Shown here in pieces: positions 10,910 to 12,932 of a DNA stretch of 12,932 nucleotides; positions within the stretch are counted from its first letter, which is position 1; each line of letters opens with the position of its first letter. A program made the position numbers and the translations under genes. The DNA is from Mycoemilia scoparia (Eukaryota > Kickxellomycota > Kickxellomycetes > Kickxellales > Kickxellaceae), in NCBI GenBank assembly GCA_027575805.1, contig JANBPU010000399.1, forward strand, positions 1 to 12,932, read 5' to 3'. Below the pieces are notes generated by a model. It ran no database searches. It saw only the letters and a list, made by a program, of their open reading frames with translations, and was not told where the DNA came from.

Positions 10910-11133
10910 CAATTTTAAATCGACAACATGATTCAGATATCTGGATTAGTAACTATTAGAGTATTCTGTGCACTCTAAGTACCAAGCGGATTATTTTGTA
11001 AAACAAAAAAGCAGGTTCCCTTAATATAGAAAATAGTATATGACAATGATTTTTTGTCATGTTAGTTTATCTTTTGTCTTTTAATAAGAGGAAAGGTTTT
11101 GACACGATAATTCTAGGGTTTCTACTTTCCTAA
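10910..11133. other. AT-rich intergenic, start of the gene-poor right end
   Basis: No gene. The only structure I see is a 7-bp hairpin at about 11039-11059 (ATGACAA with TTGTCAT around a T-rich loop). Beyond this, to the window end, only mobile-element remains are visible. Confidence 0.5.
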
Positions 11134-11312
11134 TACAGTCGAACCCCCTTAATGTGAACCTGTTGAGACCAGCCATTAAATTTCCCTTTAGTCAAGTTTT
11201 CAATTTATAGGGCCAATCTTATATATGGTCCAAAGATTGGAATCAGGAGTTGGACCTCAAGTTAAAGAGGTTTTCACCTTATATGAGTTTGCTTTATAAG
11301 AGTTCCACTGTA
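11134..11312. mobile_element. pogo/Tigger-like MITE with TA target duplication
   Basis: A 175-bp element (11136-11310) flanked by TA on both sides, the target used by Tc1/mariner-pogo elements. The left end begins CAGTCGAAC and the right end, reverse complemented, begins CAGTGGAAC; 16 of the first 24 bases match. CAGT.GAAC termini are typical of pogo/Fot1/Tigger elements and their MITEs. There is no open frame, so it depends on a transposase elsewhere. The interior arms are diverged, which suggests an old insertion. Confidence 0.75.
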
Positions 11313-11458
11313 TGATGTATGTATTCCACTACTAAATGCATTATTGCAAGGACTTTTCACTTGGTACAGCCACTAATCTCATCATGTGTGCGCAGTGAGA
11401 TCAACTGACTAAGGCCATTTTTATAGGATGTTTTTAAAATTTATTTACTATATAGGTA

Positions 11459-11561
11459 ATGATTTTTGAAGGATATCTTTTGGAGGCCAATGATTATAGG
11501 GGCAACTACAACAAAATAAATATCCAGTTTTACTAGGAAACATTCACCCTTTAAAAATAAT
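11459..11561. mobile_element. Short inverted-repeat element (MITE), copy 2, 103 bp
   Basis: Same family as 8799-8882. The left end ATGATTTTTGAAGGA and the reverse-complemented right end ATTATTTTTAAAGGG match at 12 of 15 bases. TATAGGGGCAA is again 36 bp from the left end. It is longer than copy 1, and the difference lies in the right half. Its right end abuts the transposase relic, whose reading frame runs straight into it. No clear target duplication. Confidence 0.7.
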
Positions 11562-11565
11562 CTTA

Positions 11566-12517
11566 CATATGTACAATCACACACGACTATATCAACTATA
11601 CCATAGTCCGAAATTTTTTGCTGTGATTCAGTTTGCCAAAATAGAATTGGCATTATTGGATCCAAACTATCTTCATGCTTTTCTATGGTAAATTCAACAA
11701 AGTATCCCCCCAAGAAAGTTTTTGACCAGTGCTTCAATTTCTTGCATGCTTTCTATCAATTCAAGTCTTTGGTGTTGCCTGTAAACATGATTATATTTCG
11801 TTTTGTTATCTTGCAAATCGATTTTGAGTGCTTTACTAATAAAATCTATGTCAAATTTTGTGTTAATGTCAGTCAAAACTAATTTACAAACAAGAACAGA
11901 TAGTGCTATATTATAATCTCAGGTATCTCTACAGGAAAAACTACGTGTCCACTATGGTCCTAATTTAGGTCAATAATTCTAAATAACATAGATTTAACAG
12001 GAGTTGTATTTAATCTGATGAAAGATTTGCAATCATAACTCATGAACATAGATCTCTTTGGATGTTTTTTGGTAATAATTTCTTGATTTGTACTGACTTC
12101 GCCTTCAACATATTTCCTGAAATGAACACATCTGAATAATGAATATTCAACAATATTACTATAATCCATCTTGGATTAACTATCGACAACAAAGTTTGTC
12201 CCTTAATGCAGATAGTAAGTTTGTATATACCGACAAGCCTCGTTATAGGTTTTAAGGGCCTAATTTTTCTTTAACTCAAAAGGTATTGGCCGACTGGCAG
12301 ATTCAGTACCTGGACAATTGGAAATGAGAGTCTTATTAATAGAATTTAATAAGTCAAGCTTTTCTTGAGATAAAGGATCGTCAAATAACCAGTATAATAA
12401 ACCTGAAATTATAGGGTTGTCTCTAGAATCGATGGTCTCTCCTCATGCAATAGAGGATTTAATTGCAGAAAGGAATAACTCGGGGTTATTTAAAACAGTT
12501 TCCTTTGAGTATGTCAT
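11566..12517 (-). pseudogene. Degenerate transposase relic, probably MULE-like, 5' part only
   Basis: Several minus-strand segments read as one decayed protein. From 12517: about 85 codons beginning MTYSKETVLN, broken by TGA at 12443-12445 and ending in TAG at 12260. From about 12180 to 11960: FRCVHFRKY, then DCKSFIRLN and LFRIIDLN, a Cys/His DNA-binding pattern like MuDR/FAR1 transposases, with an HSGH trace just past a TAG. From 11876: TDINTKFDIDFISKAL. Then, in another frame, ILFWQTESQQK...VDIVVCDCTY, which matches the MULE region around the first catalytic Asp (..DxTY). The change of frame falls in a run of six C at about 11706-11711. It stops at MITE copy 2, and the rest of the catalytic domain is not visible. 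At least three in-frame stops and one shift make it dead. The family is a pattern match from memory; another transposase type or a dead host gene is possible. Confidence 0.45.
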
Positions 12518-12864
12518 TTAGAAAAATAATAGCTTTTTAAAATGAGGAAATATTGTAAATTGTATAATGATCTGGAAAGTGTGTTAAGCGTCAGAATCTC
12601 CTTTGAAGGTGTACCAGAATGATACCCTGTATATTTACCAATAATCAGTCAGGCTCCAGCCAAAGTGTATGGCTTATGGACGGATTGGCGAGGAGTGTAT
12701 AAGAAATCTTTTCTGTTTCCAATTGATGGCGAACTTGCCAATTAAAATAGTAAATAAGTTTTAAAAGCACTATGATAATGACCCTAATAGGATTGAATTT
12801 TATATCACAACAACTTTATTGTTATGCTACAGCTACTAAAATGCAGCACGAGCATATATGGATC
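12518..12864. other. AT-rich stretch with nothing recognised
   Basis: About 350 bp with no open frame of note, RNA gene or repeat I can support. If the relic to its left was a MULE, the element's end would be expected here, but I cannot see a matching inverted repeat within the window. Confidence 0.5.
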
Positions 12865-12932
12865 ATAATTTTTGAAGGGTGACTTTTGGTGGCCTGCGAT
12901 TATAGGGGCAATCACAGCCAAATGAATGATCA
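12865..12932. mobile_element. Short inverted-repeat element (MITE), copy 3, cut by window edge
   Basis: Begins ATAATTTTTGAAGGG like copy 1, has CTTTTGG, then TATAGGGGCAA at +36, then an AGCCAAATG block shared with copy 1. Same orientation as copies 1 and 2. The right end lies beyond the window. Confidence 0.7.

Noticed and set aside
11441..11737. A 98-codon minus-strand open frame taken as one intact gene
   Set aside because: Its first two thirds belong to the transposase relic and its last third is translated from MITE copy 2, so it is a chimera of two elements.
12443..12445. In-frame TGA in the relic as evidence of a reassigned stop codon
   Set aside because: TUL1 ends at TGA exactly where the family should end, and the relic also has TAG stops and a frame break. 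Decay explains it.
11459..12932. MITE copies 2 and 3 as the two terminal repeats of the transposase relic
   Set aside because: They are in the same orientation, and copy 2 has both of its own inverted ends, so they are separate insertions and not a pair of terminal inverted repeats.

Overview
The window looks like nuclear DNA from a fungus. The genes carry many short spliceosomal introns with GT..AG ends and CTAA-type branch sites. The proteins are fungal in character: MET17-type homocysteine synthase, the TUL1/Dsc1 membrane ubiquitin ligase, and a small protein resembling the fungal 17.8 kDa-type complex I subunit. Two complex I genes mean the organism is not a Saccharomyces-type yeast that has lost complex I. 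I cannot name the lineage.

Layout: 1-268 is the 3' flank of MET17, with nothing I can call. Four genes follow on the minus strand. MET17 (269-1597, no intron) makes homocysteine from O-acetylhomoserine. TUL1 (2168-5193, eleven exons by my model) is a multi-pass RING-H2 ubiquitin ligase of the Golgi/endosome Dsc complex. UTP3/SAS10 (6181-8381, four exons) is a nucleolar small-subunit processome factor. A five-exon gene at 8967-9795 encodes a predicted 165-residue mitochondrial protein, probably a complex I accessory subunit. NDUFS8, the TYKY 2x[4Fe-4S] subunit of complex I, lies on the plus strand (10093-10859). It diverges from the accessory-subunit gene across about 300 bp, so two complex I genes may share one promoter region.

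From 10860 to the end I see no intact gene. This AT-rich stretch holds mobile-element debris: a pogo/Tigger-like MITE with TA duplications (11134-11312), a decayed minus-strand transposase relic that looks MULE-like (11566-12517), and two of the three copies of a short inverted-repeat family. The third copy lies at 8799-8882, between UTP3 and the complex I gene. One copy abuts the relic just after its predicted first catalytic Asp.

The genes have separate housekeeping roles (sulfur assimilation, membrane protein quality control, ribosome assembly, respiration). Only the divergent complex I pair suggests a functional link. I found no defence, biosynthetic or otherwise novel multi-gene system. 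The least explained items are the MITE family and the 990-bp gap at 5194-6180, which has plus-strand TATA boxes but no convincing gene. Exon limits were worked out by hand from splice signals, reading phase and family resemblance, without transcript data.
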